Source: Vandiemenella viatica
Taxonomy: Eukaryota; Arthropoda; Insecta; Orthoptera; Morabidae
Length of the DNA: 64,000 nucleotides
Assembly: GCA_031002005.1 (NCBI GenBank)
Contig: CM061920.1
Span: 114,318,095-114,382,094, forward strand
Direction of reading: 5' to 3'
Shown here one piece after another: positions 21,185 through 32,699 of this stretch (positions are counted from its first letter, which is position 1; the number at the start of each line of letters is the position of its first letter). The notes under the pieces were generated by a model that was not told where the DNA came from, did no database searches, and worked only from the letters and a program-made list of their open reading frames with translations. The position numbers were made by a program, and so were the translations under genes.

Positions 21185-23190
21185 ATGGCAGGGTGGACAT
21201 GGTTCATGCTGCTCAACATGAGCGTAGCACAGGAATTAAAATACGATGACCACGTGTTCAACTCGGCACCGCGGCTATACTTCCAGGGGAAGGGCCCAAG
21301 TGAGTTTAACCAGCACCACACACAGAATTGGCAGTTATTTGAATCTGCAGGACCTGGAGTGTAAGATGAGGCAGGTGAACCAAGGGGCTAGAGACCATCA
21401 CCTATTGCAAGTGAGAGTTGCAAAAATACCAGAATGGCATGGAGGAATGCATAAGATTGCAGCAGGTAGCAACCTGGCAGTGCGCACAAATACAAGAGAA
21501 ATCAGGAAATTCTAGGACAACTAACCTTGACCATGAGTCAGGAGAAGAGAGATATCCTTGGAGTTGCAGGAAGCAGAGGTGGGTACTCTTCAGGACCGTG
21601 ACACAAGCGGAAATATGAGTACTACAGGACCACATAAACAAGCTAGAGGAAGAGCAAGGAGAGCTATTCCGCCTCAACCAAGACCAGCTCACCATTGTAA
21701 AGGTGACGATGGACACATTTAACATTACCATCAGTTGCATTATGCAGAATGAGCAGTTCCTCTCTGAAGGAATTTGGGAGGTGGCGAAGTACCCAGAAGA
21801 TTACATGAATAGCACTAATGTCATGTTGAAGGAGTTAGCCATAAGACTCACAGTGACTGAAATGGTGACCCATTTGACGACCATATTCCAGGAAATTAAT
21901 GTGCAGTGCATTCAATTTGTTACAACTGTAGTGAAAGCACGGAAGGGAATCATGGAACCTTATTTCATATACCACCGAGACATCCTGCGGTATCTCGAGT
22001 TAATTCAGGGCGACATTGGAGACTGCAGATTCCCCGTCGAACTAACAGAAGAAGGAAGTCATTGGCTGCTGCAATTGATCAGAGTCGATGTGTTCCTGTC
22101 AAAATCAGTGGTATGCTATGTCATAACCATCCCGCTCATGGGAGCCCAAACCTGCCAGTTATACCAGGTGCTACGGCTACCTGTGGCATTCGACTAATAT
22201 GTGCACATTTTCCAGTACATCCAGCCCACATCGGAGTATGTGCTTATGAATGAGGAGAAGAGCCAGTATGCCCAATTAAATGGTGAGCAGTTGGAGTGTA
22301 AGCCAGTATCTGCCGATGGGCAAGTGTGCAAACAGGCATTCGTGTTAATGTCCACACACCTGTCGGGCTCACACAAAACTAAGCTCTTACAAAAATCAAC
22401 ACAGATTCTGTCAATGTGTGTGCAGAAGTTAATCCAGGTAAAAACCACCATCTGGACATCCCTGGAAGAGAACAAGTGGCTTTATATCATACCCAACACT
22501 GAGACTTTCACTGTTCTCTGCAGAGGGGAACATGTCACGGATATTACTCTGGTCGGCACAGGGAAGCTGCGGCTAGGAAGCAATTGTTAAGCGCATGGAA
22601 CACGTGTATTCTTTCATACAGAGAAGAATGTGGAAAGCACAATGAGGGGACATCACATCGCCCCATGAGTGTATCTAACCCGCCCTGAATTGCTCACACA
22701 GGAGCCGGGATTCAACTTTTCCAAAAACGAACAGAGCGTACAAGAAGAACGTGAAGTAAAATTATGGGAGGTATAACCAGGATCCAGGAACTGCAACAAT
22801 GAATAGTATCACAACAATAACAACATGTAGTAGAACCAGGAAGAAAAACGGAGGTGACCATTTATGGCGTTTTGGGCGCAATCAGCATGGTGATGCTTCC
22901 TGGTAGTACTGAGAGCATTGTATCAAAGACAGGTGAAGAAATGTCTTGTATGGAAGAGCGGGGGTTGACAACCCTGCCGCAGAAGCCAAAGATGGAGAAG
23001 ACACTCATTATGCAACAACTGAGCTGACTAGTCATTAGTTCAACACGAGTTACGGAAGATATATCGTGGACGGTATGAGATGTTAAATAAGCAGCATTGT
23101 ATGTGCAACTGTTACACGCATGGTACCAGAGAAAAAAGTTAGGTGGAAGAAGAAAGAAAAAACAAAAACAACAAATCAAGAAGTTAGAAT
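21185..23190 (+). pseudogene. env of the LTR element (errantivirus F-like envelope glycoprotein), broken
   Basis: In errantiviruses this type I membrane protein lets particles enter other cells. The ATG at 21185 opens a hydrophobic signal-like stretch and lies directly after a pyrimidine tract and CTTAG, as if env were made from a spliced RNA. Surface-subunit frames run to about 21520. A basic QEKR near 21540, followed by a GVAGS-like stretch, has the position of a furin site and fusion segment. A heptad-like KLEEEQGELF region precedes 21703-22197. Frame 22201-22590 holds KWLYIIP and TGTGKLRLG, blocks typical of errantiviral Env. A weak hydrophobic stretch near 22870 may be the membrane anchor. 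At least four frameshifts or stops break it. Confidence 0.75.
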
Positions 23191-23806
23191 AAATATTTAA
23201 GTGTTAAGTAGATAAGAAACAGTTATTGGTAGGAGGAGTGTGTTCAATGGTGAATTACATGTTCAGTGTAGAAATCTTCATGGCCAATTAATTAAAAAAA
23301 AAGGAGACAATGTCAGCAGTCGGATGCATGAAGCCAGTGACGAATTAGGGTGAAAATGTGGCAGTAATCGAGAGATTGTAAAAATATTTCAGGAAACTGA
23401 AGTATGCAGTGAAGGAATTGCATCAGCGAAGGAACTGAAGAAGAAAGGCGGTGCAATAGTCGTCATCAACAAGCAACGAGGCCTTGCTGACACCAGTACA
23501 GCTAGAGCACAGATAACAGCAAGCAAGGCAAATCTCACAAGTGGCCATGGCAGTGGGCATGTCACCTACATCAGCAGCTGGCCGTTACAGCGAATGGTGG
23601 GCGCATACATCGCCGCAGCTACCAGGCATTGACGGCAGATTAAGCAGACAAGTAGACACATGGAAGAAGATGCCAATTTGCATCAACACACATATTACAC
23701 GTAGAGTCACGTATTTAATTGTAGGGAAAAAAGTTGATTACATTGAGAAACAAAAGTAGGGGGTGTAGGGTAAGATAGGCATAAGACTGAGTGGTACAGT
23801 CTTATC
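23191..23806 (+). other. Region between env and the 3' LTR
   Basis: A 72-codon frame (23541-23759) has no recognisable domain. A perfect 7-bp-arm hairpin (AAGACTG/CAGTCTT, 23783-23803) lies just before the polypurine tract. Confidence 0.5.
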
Positions 23807-23822
23807 AGGAGGGGTATGGAGG
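23807..23822 (+). promoter_or_regulatory. Polypurine tract
   Basis: AGGAGGGGTATGGAGG lies directly before the TG of the right LTR. This is the place where plus-strand DNA synthesis is primed in LTR retrotransposons. Its position supports the LTR boundary. Confidence 0.7.
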
Positions 23823-24562
23823 TGCAATGGCTCACAGGCTTTTGGGAAAATATAAGTCAGTTGTGAATTCACACAACATGAGCTTCAGGCAGATCAGTTG
23901 CAACAGTAAAAAGAAACAAACTCTGTCAGAGGAATATGATGCATAGGATGCAACACAGCCAGTCAGTGAATTAAGCAGAGCAACAACGTCATTTTGCAAA
24001 AGGATGGGATGACATGGGAGGCAGTCATTGGTTGGAGAGGCTCTCCACCATCATTAGGATGCGGGGGAATGATGAACAAAACCTGAGTGCAGGGGCCAGA
24101 AAGAGGTTAGTCAATACTAGAATATTCTAGGCTATCTTAGAATCTTCTGAGCATCTTGGGACTCAACGGGTCCTAGGGTCGAGTGAAGTTAGAGACAGCC
24201 GGTCGGAGAGAGATGGCCGCAGCTTAATCATCACGATGACGACTCCAGCAAAGCAGGTGGGAAATAACTAAGTTGACAATGTAGAATGGGACTTGCATAT
24301 TATGGCAGTTGAAAGATTAATGAGCTCTGACATTAGTTACAATAGATAATGGACTTGGTAATATAAAAGGGAACTGAATGAATCAATTTGAGTACTAAAG
24401 ACAACTATGTACCTTTGTAAATAAATGTGAATATTGTACATACCTTGCTGGAGTATCATTTGTGTACTCTACTAGTCACATGACTTAGAGTCTCAATCAC
24501 AATTTAATGCACCTCTTGGGAAGTGGCAGAGCAGGGGGGGAAAAAATCGCCAGACAATCACA
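23823..24562 (+). repeat. 3' LTR
   Basis: Direct repeat of the 5' LTR with TATAAAAG at 24362-24369 and AATAAA near 24420. It starts TGCAATGG and ends CAATCACA, followed by AATT, the same four bases found before the 5' LTR. The two LTRs differ by many substitutions and by indels, so the insertion is old. Confidence 0.85.
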
Positions 24563-24566
24563 AATT

Positions 24567-25507
24567 AATAACTACTGAATTATGGGAAACAGTGGTACTG
24601 ATTAGAAAATGTAAGCTACCTTACTATCTATTTTCAATATTCAGTTACAATCCAACGAAGTTTGAGGTTAATATTCAGTAAATGATACTATAGTTTGAAA
24701 TCGAAATAACAACACTTTAGGTTCAGAAAAGTAAATAAACAACACATAGCACCCATAAATAAGAAGTTTCTAATAAATTATAAACCATAGACTTACCTAA
24801 ATGAGCGTAATCCATAATAATTCTGAAGTAAAGTAAACAGGGGTGGAGTTCAATAATTAATTCCAGCACATCTAAGTAATTTCAGAGATTTAAAAGTAGA
24901 TTTAACAAAGCTAAATAACCGGCAAGCCAATATTCTTTAAGTTTCAAATAGCCATCAACTAATAAATAGAAGATATAAATAAATAAAAATCCGTTTCCAG
25001 GTGACGTCGTAGCAACCAACTTGTAATTTTGGTTTCTTTCCGGCTAACATATTTCATGAACCAAAAACTTTTCTAAAGTACTTAAATTAAATAAAGGTAC
25101 GATTTAAAATTAGTTTCAGGCCACAACAGACTTTAAGTAAAAAGTGAATATGTTATTGCACCATCCAGGAAATCAGTAAATTTTAGAAATTCAATAACTT
25201 GGGACATCCTTCACCGATTTAAAAGATTTTTACACCACTGAACTCAGCAGGGGCTGGGGAACACTTTTAAAATAGTATTGACTTGATATTTTAAACTTTA
25301 GCAAATCCATATTTCGGATGTGACGTATCACAATACTCTAAACAAATGTGCTTTCCGATTATCCAAATTTCAAAATTCATTTACACAGGTCTGGAAGCTT
25401 TAAAACCATAACCAACCACATCGCCACACTTGTCTCGTTACGCTCTTCATCTTGTGATTTTCCGGTAGTTTGTAGTTAACAAATTCTTTTTCTAGATAGA
25501 CTGTTGT
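24567..25507. other. No feature recognised
   Basis: AT-rich, no open frame with a domain. A faint resemblance to 31.3-32.0 kb (for example ACACCACTGAACTC against ACACCATTGAACTC) is too weak to define a repeat. Confidence 0.4.
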
Positions 25508-25831
25508 TTAGGTCAGTAGGTCATTTTGATAAAAGTAAGCCCGGACAGGGTTTCTCCACAGACGGTCGGAACATCTTGTGGAGTCAACACGTAACTCGTG
25601 GTTTAGTGGGTTTGAGTAAGCCCGGCTCGCGGTGGCTGATGGGAAGCAGGAATTCGGGCAGCATGGCCTGACTGACGCCATTACTAACAGGATAGGCAAC
25701 CATAGAAATTCGAACTTTTCCGACATGTGTTCATCGATGTGAACTTTAACTTTCAATTTCATTCGGGGTGGTGCGGTCTGTTCTGTTTCATGACTTGTGA
25801 TCTTCGGCAAATGATTTTCTTCGATTGCCAT
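25508..25831 (-). CDS. Unrecognised ORF of 107 codons in a GC-richer patch
   Basis: The frame starts MAIEENHLPKITSHETEQ, with a strong start context (G at -3, G at +4). It continues with PPRMKLKVKVHIDEHMSEKF and a cysteine-containing C-terminal half, and ends QNDLLT. The patch is richer in CG dinucleotides than its surroundings. No family is recognised. It could be a first exon, since GTTAGT near its middle could act as a donor, or the start of a lost mobile element. No promoter was identified. Confidence 0.25.
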   Translation of the reverse strand: MAIEENHLPKITSHETEQTAPPRMKLKVKVHIDEHMSEKFEFLWLPILLVMASVRPCCPNSCFPSATASRAYSNPLNHELRVDSTRCSDRLWRNPVRAYFYQNDLLT

Positions 25832-25839
25832 TGCTAACT

Positions 25840-27440
25840 GTGACTTTATATAAATTCTGTGAAAATTTTAAGAATATATACTTCGGTGATCCGGACTTCG
25901 ACTTTCATTTCTACTTTAGTACCTTTCTTACAGGAGGTTAATCTGTAAGTGGTGGCTGTCTTCATCATTACAGTTAGCATTCTCCAAGGGTTTTCACGGT
26001 TATAGAACTTTTGGTAACATTTTGGAAGACTTAAAGTTTAGGTGTACAAGCTGATACCGTCCCCGATACGGCTTACGACCCTAACAAAAACTTAAAGAAA
26101 ACTAAAATTACTTTGTCCAGAAAATAAAGAAAATGAAAAATTTGGTCTTTTTAGTATACAACATTTCATTACAGTTTGTGAATTATTAATATGAAAAGCT
26201 TCTTATTAGGGCATAACTATGATCAGTTTCAGACTCCATGTCTTGTTTCAAGTGCTATTGAGATTAGAACAGTGTATTCATTTTAAAGAAAAAACATTAA
26301 AAAGATGATTAACACACACACAAAAAATGTTTCTCTGACTCAATGAACGTTTGAAGGTGACTACATTGCAAAAAGTAGCTCTTATAACATTGGATGTATT
26401 GCTGGCCTCTTTGAATACTATGCTCAATGCTAAACACGCAATCATGTATGGTATATTCAACCATATCTGTAGTGGTACTGTGTCTGTCTGACCTAAATGA
26501 TACTCCCACTTGGATACTTTTGTCAGAAGTTGTTTAGGGATTTGAACATTTGACAAGTCCTGATACATTTTCTCATACAAACTGCTCAGATACTTGGTAT
26601 AGATTAGAAAAACTCATACAAATACCTCAAACATTTTGTAAATTCCAATTATTTAGTAAGGGAAGGAGGCTTCACAAAAATGATAAAACAGATAATGAGA
26701 GGACCCAACATGTCATGTTGGATATATTTTTAATGAAGCCTGGGATCTGTAGGTAACAACCATACACAATAATTAAGTATAAAAAGATTGGTGTAATATT
26801 TAATTAATACACACAATGAAATGGTTTCAGCATTAGTATTAAATACATGCATTAGTAGATTCGGTTGACTAGTGTGTAAGAAGTATCTTTACACATGCGC
26901 TGTCAGTCACTTGAGGAGGTATTGATAGCTAACGCCACAATATAGGAATAGGGTTTTCCCCATAAGCCAACTTACTTTCTATAACAATTATGATTTAAAA
27001 GAGGTAATAAAACAAGGTTACGGTATGTGTATCATACTAATTACTAAGTAACATTTAGGCCTTTCCTGAAGGAATATTTTGACATGCCAGCACGTGATAA
27101 GCACTAGAGGTAAAATTATTTCCTAAATGCCATATTATGCGCTTGTTTGTGATGTATAAAAATGAAACAAAATAATGAAAGTAAGTAAAAAAAGCCATTA
27201 TTTTGTATAATGCATTATTACTAACAAATACTTGATATAAAAATTATTATAAACTGATTACAGTCATATTATTCCTGCAAAAATATTTGCAACAAATATG
27301 CTGATTTAGTGAAAAAGATTGTTCCATTATTGTTGGGTCATTTTCCAAAATTACATTTCCCACCATAGCGGAATTATAGCGGATATATCATCTCTTGCAT
27401 GTCTTGTAATTCTTCTTCTTCTTCTTCTTCAGAATTTGAA
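25840..27440. other. No gene supported
   Basis: A 100-codon minus-strand frame (26278-26580) has no domain or splice context that can be defended. The rest is AT-rich with many stops. Confidence 0.4.
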
Positions 27441-27728
27441 ATATCATGAGCATTGGGCACCTTGGTAAAAAATAAATTCTTCATCACTGTGATAACTAAT
27501 TTCACTACAGTACTCGTTCAAAAGTTCAGCTGACAAATTTGCAATTTCATCATCTGTTAGAGGCTTATCAGGTTGCATATTTCTTCTTCTGTGGTGTGAA
27601 GGATCTGCAAAACTATCACCATTAATACTCATATTACAGTATATTTCTATTATAACTAATAAAGCTATAAATTGGAAACCACTTGCCTTTATAACTTGTT
27701 GATACCTTTTACCCCACACCAATACCAT
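27380..27728 (-). pseudogene. Acidic N-terminal-like fragment, possibly transposase-derived
   Basis: The frame 27728-27444 contains HHRRRN, then PDKPLTDDEIANLSAELLNE and SEISYHSDEEFIF. In another frame an acidic stretch ISNSEEEEEEELQDMQE follows (the CTT microsatellite at 27411-27432). Short basic-then-acidic 'LTDDEI' beginnings are typical of piggyBac-type transposases and similar proteins, but the catalytic domain is not present. The call is an inference. A cellular exon is an alternative. Confidence 0.3.
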
Positions 27729-27736
27729 CAGATATA

Positions 27737-27778
27737 CTTAACATTTAATGCCAACTGTAGCAGACATTAAATGTTAAG
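27737..27778. repeat. Perfect 14-bp inverted repeat
   Basis: CTTAACATTTAATG (27737-27750) and CATTAAATGTTAAG (27765-27778) are exact inverted copies with a 14-base loop. It lies between the acidic fragment and the 3' end of LINE W and could mark an element end. Confidence 0.7.
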
Positions 27779-27779
27779 G

Positions 27780-29760
27780 CATGGCTCTTTATGCCTGAGC
27801 GCATGGCTGGCTACTGAGACCACCATGCACACCCCGAGTTAGCATGGGTTTGGCACTTTAGCATTGAGACCTCCCGATGTGCTGGTGTTTGGTCAGCAGC
27901 GAACATGTTCAAATGGTCCATCATACTTCCTTAGAGAGCATTCTTTGATGATATGCTCCACAATCTGGGAAGGTGCACTGCAGTCACATGCAGGAGAATC
28001 CTGAAGACCCCACCGATACAGCATGGTGTTGCATTTCACATAGCCTATTTTTAGGCGATTTAGTTTGAACCACTGGTCTCTATTTAGGTGGAATCCTGGA
28101 ACTCCAGTTTTGGGATCTTTAATATCTGGATGTTTCACAGATGAGGAGTTCCAGCTTTGTTGCCATTTATCCTTGACATCAAAGTCAAATACATCTTGCC
28201 ATGCTGGATTTCTGGATTTAAGATGCATGGATGTCGTGGATTGGGAGATCCTGTGGATGGTCAGGATGGTGTAGTTTTACCCACTCACAGGCTGATGCTT
28301 CTTGGCGTCTTACCTCTGGAGGTAGTATTTTGCTGATTAGGTGTAACCATGGAACTGGGGTGGATTTTAGGGTGCCAGTTATTACTCTCATACACTCATC
28401 CAGATGGACATCAATTTTTCAAATGTGAGCACTACATTGCCCCACAGGAGCACAGTACTCAGCTACAGGGTAAACCACGGTGAGAGCGTTTGTTCGTAGT
28501 GTGTCCGCATTAGCTCCCCACGAAGTTCCAGCTAGCTTCTTCATGATGTTGTTTCGTGTTTTGAGTTTCTGACTTGTGTTTTTCAGGTCTTTTTTTAATA
28601 TTAAGGAACAGTCTAAGGTGATGCCAAGATATTTAGGATAGAAATTATGTTTCACTCTCTGATAGAAAAGGTTTATTTTGAGGTGCTTCTGTGCTATTCT
28701 ATTGCTCAAGTGGAATGCGCATACTTCTGTTTTGGACAAAGTCTCCACTTCCTATAACACGCATTCCAGGTTTTTAAGTCTTTAGGGAGAGTGCTTTCAC
28801 CTTCCTCTAATGTCGCAGTTTGGACAGCGATAGCTAAGTTGTCCACGTAGCAGAATTTATTGCCGGTTGTTTCAGGCATGTCACTGGTGTACAAGTTGAA
28901 GAGCAATGGAGCTAGTACTGACCCTTGAGGTAATCCATTTTTTATTGTAAATGACTTACTTGTCTTATTCCCAATAGCAATCTTAAAATATCGGTTGGTC
29001 AGAATATTCTTCAGGGGTGATGTTAGTTTAATGCAGGGTATGTGTTTTGTTTTTTAAGTATAAGTAGCAGTTCATCCAGCCAAACTGTATCATATGCCAC
29101 TGTTAGATTGACAACGGCTACTGATGTATTTAACTTCTTCTGAAATCCAGCCTCAATATATGATGTTAGTACTAATACTTGCTCACAACAGCTCTGTTTT
29201 AGTCTGAAACCTGCCTGGTAAGTTGGTGTTATGTTATTTTTTCCCCCTTGAATAAGGTTAAGGATGAGGCGTTCTAGAAGTTTATAGCAAACTCTTAGTA
29301 GAGTAATGGGTCGATAGCTTGAAGCATCATCTGCTGGTTTGCCTGGTTTGAGGATCATCAAGGTGTGAGCCATCTTTATTTCTGGGGGGATGATCCCAGT
29401 GTCCAGGATATCGTTGAAGAAGTTCTTGATCCAAGTTCTTCCCTGCTCGCCAAGATATCTTATGAATTATGGGAAAATTCCATCTAATCCTGCATCCTTC
29501 CTCATTTTTAGCATCTTAATGGCTTTATCAACTTCTTCGTGACTGAATGGATTAGAAAGTGTAGGGTTATTTCTAAGGTTTTTATCCATATCAATCATCT
29601 CTCTCTCCATCTATTTCTTCATGGCAGGATCTATTGGGACTTTTTCAGCTCTTGTTTTGATGTGTAATGCCATTTCAGTTGGTGTAATTCATGGCTCCTC
29701 TTTGCATGTGTTTGAGGCTGCAGCCCAGAATAGGAATTATTGTGATTTTGAGAATAAAAT
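27780..29760 (-). pseudogene. LINE family W (Jockey/R1-like) polymerase, 3' part
   Basis: On the complement, in order: SYRPITLLRVCYKLLERLIL (29373-29023, RT block 2), YQAGFRLKQSCCEQVLVLTS, VAVVNLTVAYDTVW (AYD catalytic block), then MLFNLYTSDMP and FCYVDNLAIAVQ (28906-28706), where the YADD box has become YVDN. Next come KYLGITLDCSLILKKDL and a C-terminal domain (28228-27893) ending in CDCSAPSQIVEHIIKECSLR, the C-x-C-x8-H-x4-C finger typical of Jockey/R1-type LINEs. The changed catalytic box and several frameshifts mean it is dead. Confidence 0.88.
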
Positions 29761-30540
29761 TGAGAGAAATAGGAGTCGCGTGTCAGTCAAGTAACATGTA
29801 AAAGATTTTGAAAATGTCGTGAACAGCATAGTTCATATTAGTAGAGTTTTACTCCTTACTGAATTATAATGGATAAAGAAGTGAACTCGGTATCAGAATT
29901 AATAAAAATACCGCCAAAACCGATTATCAGCAAAGAAGAATTAATCAGAACGGTGAGGGAAAACTTGATGGGATAGGCTGAAATAAGAAAGAAAGACACA
30001 TCATGATCAGAGGATTAAACTGAATGAATTCAACATTGCTGATTCGATGTAACTTAAAACACACCAAAAATCATGTGAAATCAATGTAGAAATTAAGAAA
30101 TTTTTTGACATACATTGGGGGCCTTTCACAATTAAGGATAAACTTCATCCAAATGCTTATTTTTTAATCTAGCCAGTATAAAGATAGATATTTGGATTGC
30201 AAAATAAAGTAGATTTTAAGCTATATAGAGCGAAGGAACACTGATAGTATAGTAGAGATGATGATCATGTAGCACATTTCTTTTGTTTGGTCACAGGTAG
30301 TGTTATTTAAATATTTTGATACATGTTATATTTTTAGAATTATGGTCTGTTAATTATATGGTGTTTTACTGGTGTCCATTAAATATGAGTTTTTATAAGT
30401 TGAAAAACGTTAGAAGAATTGATTACAGTCAAGCAGATAATGTATAAGCAGCAAGACAGCTATTGTACGTCATTTTGCGTGTGAGTCCAAAATACATTAC
30501 GCACTATATCTAATAAAAAATTATATAAAACAAATAAACT
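29761..30540. other. Mostly non-coding; one short ORF start
   Basis: An ATG at 29869 opens about 35 codons (MDKEVNSVSELIKIPPKPII, then SKEELIRTV). They read like protein and end near an AACG|GTGAGG donor-like site. No family is recognised and no following exon is found. Confidence 0.3.
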
Positions 30541-31090
30541 TTAAAATCTGGCACAGCCATGACAGGACTAAAGTTGGAGGATCATGAAGCAGTTTTATGG
30601 ACGTGAGAGGATTCAGTAAACTGGTTGCCAAATTTGGAGGTGGTAATAGGTAAAGTTATAAAAAGGCGTAAGTTTGAGAATTGAAAAGATATTTTAGAGA
30701 AAGCTTCAGTATACGGAAGCAAGGCAAAGTATAATTTAGTAAAAATGGGAATCATTTGAGGCTATAATAAGAATTGGAGAAGATATGTTTATACCATAAC
30801 AAAAAATAAAGAATAGTAAGGAACCTAACTATTACAACAGGGAAGTTATGAAGTAAAAGACGGAGGTAAGAAGACAATACAACAGAATTAAGAGACAGCA
30901 AGGTACTATCACAAAAAATTAATAGCAACAAAGAAGGAAGTTAAAGATAGGTTTATGAGGGGTTTTATTGGTGCAGACACACCACTGAATGATGCATCTA
31001 GAAATTTCTATGTGCATGTTATAAAACTGAGGGGACGGGGAGGTATTCAGACAAATAGATAAGGATGGAAAGGAAGTAACTCAGTGTAAG
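30541..31090 (+). pseudogene. LINE family X, endonuclease-RT linker (X4)
   Basis: Shifted frames give WESFEAIIRIGEDMFIP, SKEPNYYNREVMK, VRRQYNRIKRQQ, KKEVKDRFMRGFIGADTPLN and DASRNFYVHVIKLRGRGGI. This is the linker between endonuclease and RT, also seen at the left edge of X2. Both ends are cut and no catalytic motif is included. Confidence 0.75.
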
Positions 31091-32699
31091 CACCTTAGAA
31101 TTTTGGTAAATTCTAGTTTCTTAGCTTCAAGTATAAGGGAGGAAGTAAACTTTCATTTAAAAATATAGTTTTCATTATAAGTATAGGAAGGAAGGAACGT
31201 TTCATGCAGTGGCTGATACCACAACCTAATTTATTAAATAAACCATTTTAAAAGCAGTAAAGACCCACAATATATAATAAAAGCATTAAATAAACTTTTT
31301 ATAAGGGTAAAGAAACTTTTAACTAACCTGAAATAGGATAATCCATTATTGGCCAACTCGCAAACAATAGATTTTTGCTATGTGACCATTTCACTATTTC
31401 TTAACACTTTTAAATGAGGTAAAGTAATTTTAAAATAATTCAAAAGAAAGCTAAATTAACTAAAATTCCGTAGTTTCTGACAGTTTAAATAGCATAAATA
31501 AATTTGTAAACACTTCGATAAAGGCACTTCACTTTTAACATTTTTTAATATAGGTTCCTAGAAATTTCTTGATCTAAAAAGTAGATTTCTTGAAAGAACC
31601 AAAAATCTAGTATCACATATTTAAATTTCAGAACATTCCATGCAGTAGAACAGATTTTACAGACATTTTAAAGATTATTTCGTCACTGAACACACATGGG
31701 TCAATTAAGAATTATTTAAAACTAAACCAAGTCACTTCCAGAGATAAAATAACTTTTAAAACATGTAACTAAATTCATAGAAAATCCCAATATTTTTACC
31801 TTTTCGATACAAACTATATGTTAATAATTATTAACCAAAAACCATATGACATCTAAATAGTTACTTTACCAAATCTTGTCTAAGCTGTAACTTCGCTGTC
31901 TTGCCATAGATTTTCATAAAATTTACACCATTGAACTCGGGAATTTTTGTAGAACTTTTTGACACTAATTTTATTCAGGTAATTTGAGATTCAGCAGTAT
32001 TTCTAAAAAATTGAATAAATTCAAACGTTTAGGTAATTCCCCAATTGCGTTAGGAGGTCGTATCACTACATAAAATTAAACAAAAATTAAAACTAATCAC
32101 TTGAGTTCCTCACTAAACATCTTTTGAGCATCTTGGAGATAAGACTATACATTGGCAAAGTTTGAACACTTTTATAATCTAGATCATTTACACACTTTTT
32201 GCCAAGCGGCAGTATACATGTGTGATACACCTGGAGTCAATAAAAGCTGGAGCCCAGTGGAAGGGGTGTCTTTACTCCAGGAACGATATGTAATGTAACT
32301 CCGCATTAGTCGTGTTGTTGCGGGACGGTTTTTGCCGTGTTAGCCTGGAAACTAGTGTTGGCCATGTTGGGTGTCCTTGTACTAGACTGTGATTTCAATG
32401 ACTACTAAGGACTTTTAAATTTCAAAAACGTTTTTTTTTTTTTTTTTTTGGCGACCATTAAGCATTTTAGTTGAGTATCCAGGCAGGCACATGGTCAATT
32501 TAAAATTATTTCATGAAAATTCAACAGAACTTTCAATCCAAGTGAACTGCTAGTTAAGGTACTAAACTCTACTCCGGCCCCGGTAGCAGTTTTGGTGTCT
32601 TACATGAGCATCTGAAAAATGCGGAGACTAAGTAACTATCTGATACAATGACTAACTACTAAGATTCAGGAATAGTGCATTAGTGTGTAAATCAGAGAA
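31091..32699. other. No gene seen
   Basis: AT-rich. At 32229-32281 an imperfect inverted repeat (CCTGGAGT...ACTCCAGG) encloses AATAAAAG. A run of about 23 T lies at 32430-32452. Neither is enough to define an element. Confidence 0.4.

Larger units (their letters stand above)
13187..24562 (+). mobile_element. Errantivirus-like LTR retrotransposon (Ty3/gypsy group), pol deleted, env present
   Basis: Two direct repeats (13187-13823 and 23823-24562) begin TG, and the right one ends CA. Both are bounded by the same 4-bp AATT (13183-13186, 24563-24566), a target-site duplication of the size used by this group. Inside, in order: gag-like frames, a split protease, a trace of the RT edge, an env gene of the insect F-like type, and a purine-rich tract before the right LTR. 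RT, RNase H and integrase are missing. About 4.7 kb of the interior is a nested LINE with its own insertion, so the element proper is about 6.6 kb. Confidence 0.88.

Noticed and set aside
24567..25420. Homology with 31.3-32.0 kb as a pair of LTRs
   Set aside because: Only short scattered matches such as ACACCAYTGAACTC; no continuous alignment could be made by eye.
26278..26580. 100-codon minus-strand ORF, at first considered another amine-oxidase exon because of a TVPLQIWLN stretch
   Set aside because: The following residues do not fit the family, no acceptor or donor pair frames it, and AT-rich DNA of this size yields such frames by chance.
32229..32281. Small hairpin element with AATAAAAG
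   Set aside because: The arms are short and imperfect and there are no target duplications or second copies.
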